64,000 bases of DNA from Echinococcus granulosus. Taxonomy: Eukaryota > Platyhelminthes > Cestoda > Cyclophyllidea > Taeniidae. Positions 62,641 through 64,000 of the stretch are shown piece by piece. The stretch spans positions 1,388,105-1,452,104 of the forward strand of contig NW_020170386.1 in the NCBI RefSeq assembly GCF_000524195.1, in the 5' to 3' direction. The stretch's first letter is position 1, and each line of letters starts with the position of its first letter. Made by a program: the position numbers and the translations under genes. Below the pieces are notes generated by a model. That model was not told the DNA's origin. It ran no database searches and worked only from the letters and a program-made list of their open reading frames with translations.

Positions 62641-64000
62641 AGCTTCCGCTGTCGCAAAAAACATCAATTGCTTATTGTGACTGTAACATCTATTATAGGG
62701 TAAATATTTGGGATTCTGCATCAACCACTCCATGCTTTATCCTTTTGTTTTGTCATCCCTTTGCGTTCCGCACGTTAACCTTGTGCGTGATGGATCCGTT
62801 GGAGGAGTTTGACCACCTACTGATGTATGACCGCTTTGTGCTTAGATTTTCCTAGATTCAATTGCGGCAACCATCACTTCAAGCTTATTTGCCCTGCGAA
62901 AAGTGCAAATCATATGGGATGGCTCGAGAGTCTTGCATCTCTTATAGTTGACGCTATGACAGAACGTGTTACAGCTATAAAATGTTTGAACATACCATTG
63001 AGATCAAAGGTTTGCAGGGTTTCAAACTTTTCATATGCAACACAGAAAAGCTTTCTAGCTATTGGCCTGATGTTGAATTCATCAATATCGTTTACTCCAA
63101 TAATCCGTGGCCCTAGATGTGGCACTGACGCCGGCAAGCAGTTCAGAGATTTATGGGGAGATAAATCTGAAATAAGACATATAGATGGAGATCTGTTTGA
63201 GTGTGTTATTTGGGATTCTTCGAAAGATGTTACTTCACAGATAATTGACTATGTCCTCTTAAGGTAGGGAGGTCTGGCAGTCTTTTTGCCCGGATTTGCG
63301 CATACTTCTCGCTTGGACTCCATCATTTATTTCAGGAAATTCAAGCTTGCTGATCAAACGGATTTGGGCCTTTGGCACCAAGTATCTTCTACGCGACTCA
63401 GTGATCTGCTACGTTCATTTTCGCCTTCCTATGCGTCTTTACGATTCCCTTCTCGAGCGAGTACGCTTCACCTCATTCGCTCTCTCGATCAACTCGATTC
63501 AGTCTTGCGGAGTTTTAACAAACATCTTCCTCTAAACATTATGGGTGTGCAAGCTATCTCGGCCGAATTTCGCGGTACTTCCGTTTTTGCACCCATTGTA
63601 ACTGTGCGTGGTACTGCTCAAAGAAAGTTGAAACCTCTCATGAAAAGTTCATGGCATGATATTCACCATACTCTCCGACCTTTATACGGTAAGTAATGTA
63701 CGTTTTAGTCAATGTATACTATTGGCATGTACTTGCTTTGAAACCTCTTTTTTTAGCTACAATAAATATCGAAACCTCTAGCAAGTGGCCGCGCGATGAT
63801 TACCGAGCTTTTTTTCATATGAAGCGTCTTTTTCTCCTTCGCATCAAGGAACTACTCGTTCACATAGGAGTCCCATCTAGAATCGTTCCTTCTGGAATGC
63901 TCGACATTTTTATTGTCAGTTTAATTTGTATTATTGTGTGGTTTTTGTGTCAACTACAAATCTAACTTTTATTTCAGAATGGCATAGTGCTCCGTATTGG
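62641..64000 (+). CDS. NOL6: NOL6 / Nrap nucleolar protein 6, partial (both ends missing)
   Basis: Visible exons: about 62641-62824, 62856-63263, 63336-63688, 63757-63914 and 63978-64000 (running off the window). Introns are 31, 72, 68 and 63 nt, and every junction keeps the frame. NOL6 is a component of the UTP-C / small-subunit processome that acts in 18S rRNA maturation in the nucleolus. The reading is anchored by FDHLL, RGPRCGTDAGKQFRDLWGDK with KSEIRHIDGDLFECVIW (family: FRQFWGSRSELRRFQDG), LPLNIMGVQAIS, and KWPRDDYRAFFHMKRLFLLRIKELL leading into NGIVLRI. These correspond to the central Nrap domains. The 62641 start is an estimate (AG at 62639-62640), and the true upstream exons were not found. 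The C-terminal half lies beyond the window. Confidence 0.85.

Noticed and set aside
1..64000. CRISPR arrays, bacterial operons, rRNA genes, prophage
   Set aside because: No regularly spaced repeats, ribosome-binding sites or rRNA-like text; gene structure is plainly eukaryotic.

Overview
This is a eukaryotic nuclear window. Genes have spliceosomal GT-AG introns, animal-type proteins (ATG9, X-prolyl aminopeptidase, NOL6, ChaC, an LRR-Ig receptor), and no bacterial operons. Very short introns (31-35 nt and 61-72 nt), moderate AT richness, small introns overall and large empty intergenic stretches point to a flatworm, most likely a tapeworm (Cestoda). That taxonomic call is an inference from gene structure and divergence, not from a marker gene.

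Layout. Positions 1-23.6 kb are almost gene-free. They hold one convincing orphan exon on the minus strand (15523-15716), several GC-rich islands, purine tracts, a CA/CG alternating tract, a 25-bp tandem duplication and a TAAT-rich cluster. At 23690-25972 (+) lies an intronless LRR-Ig single-pass receptor. Positions 26-35.4 kb are again empty. From 35.4 kb the window becomes gene-dense: ATG9 (+, three coding exons), a six-exon 832-residue protein of uncertain family (-), a TEDC1-like gene only 116 bp upstream of it (-), a small possible gene at 46 kb (-), a two-exon gene with a 34-nt intron (-), a KH-like protein (+), a LicD/fukutin-related nucleotidyltransferase-fold protein (-), a ChaC gamma-glutamylcyclotransferase (-, three exons), X-prolyl aminopeptidase (-, six exons) and the middle part of NOL6/Nrap (+, running off the window end).

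The genes are mostly housekeeping and do not form one pathway: autophagy (ATG9), glutathione turnover (ChaC), peptide trimming (XPNPEP), ribosome biogenesis (NOL6), glycan or phospho-sugar modification (LicD) and possibly centriole biology (TEDC1-like and its downstream neighbour). The most interesting signals are at the gene-structure level. They are the ultrashort introns, the 116-bp spacing with a splice acceptor but no branch of its own gene (a candidate polycistron resolved by spliced-leader trans-splicing), acceptor-like sites directly before several start codons, an unused in-frame 36-nt cassette in ATG9, and a NOL6 gene with no visible room for its N-terminal half. I found no convincing novel multi-gene system. 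Exon coordinates were worked out by hand from reading frame, splice consensus and remembered family alignments.
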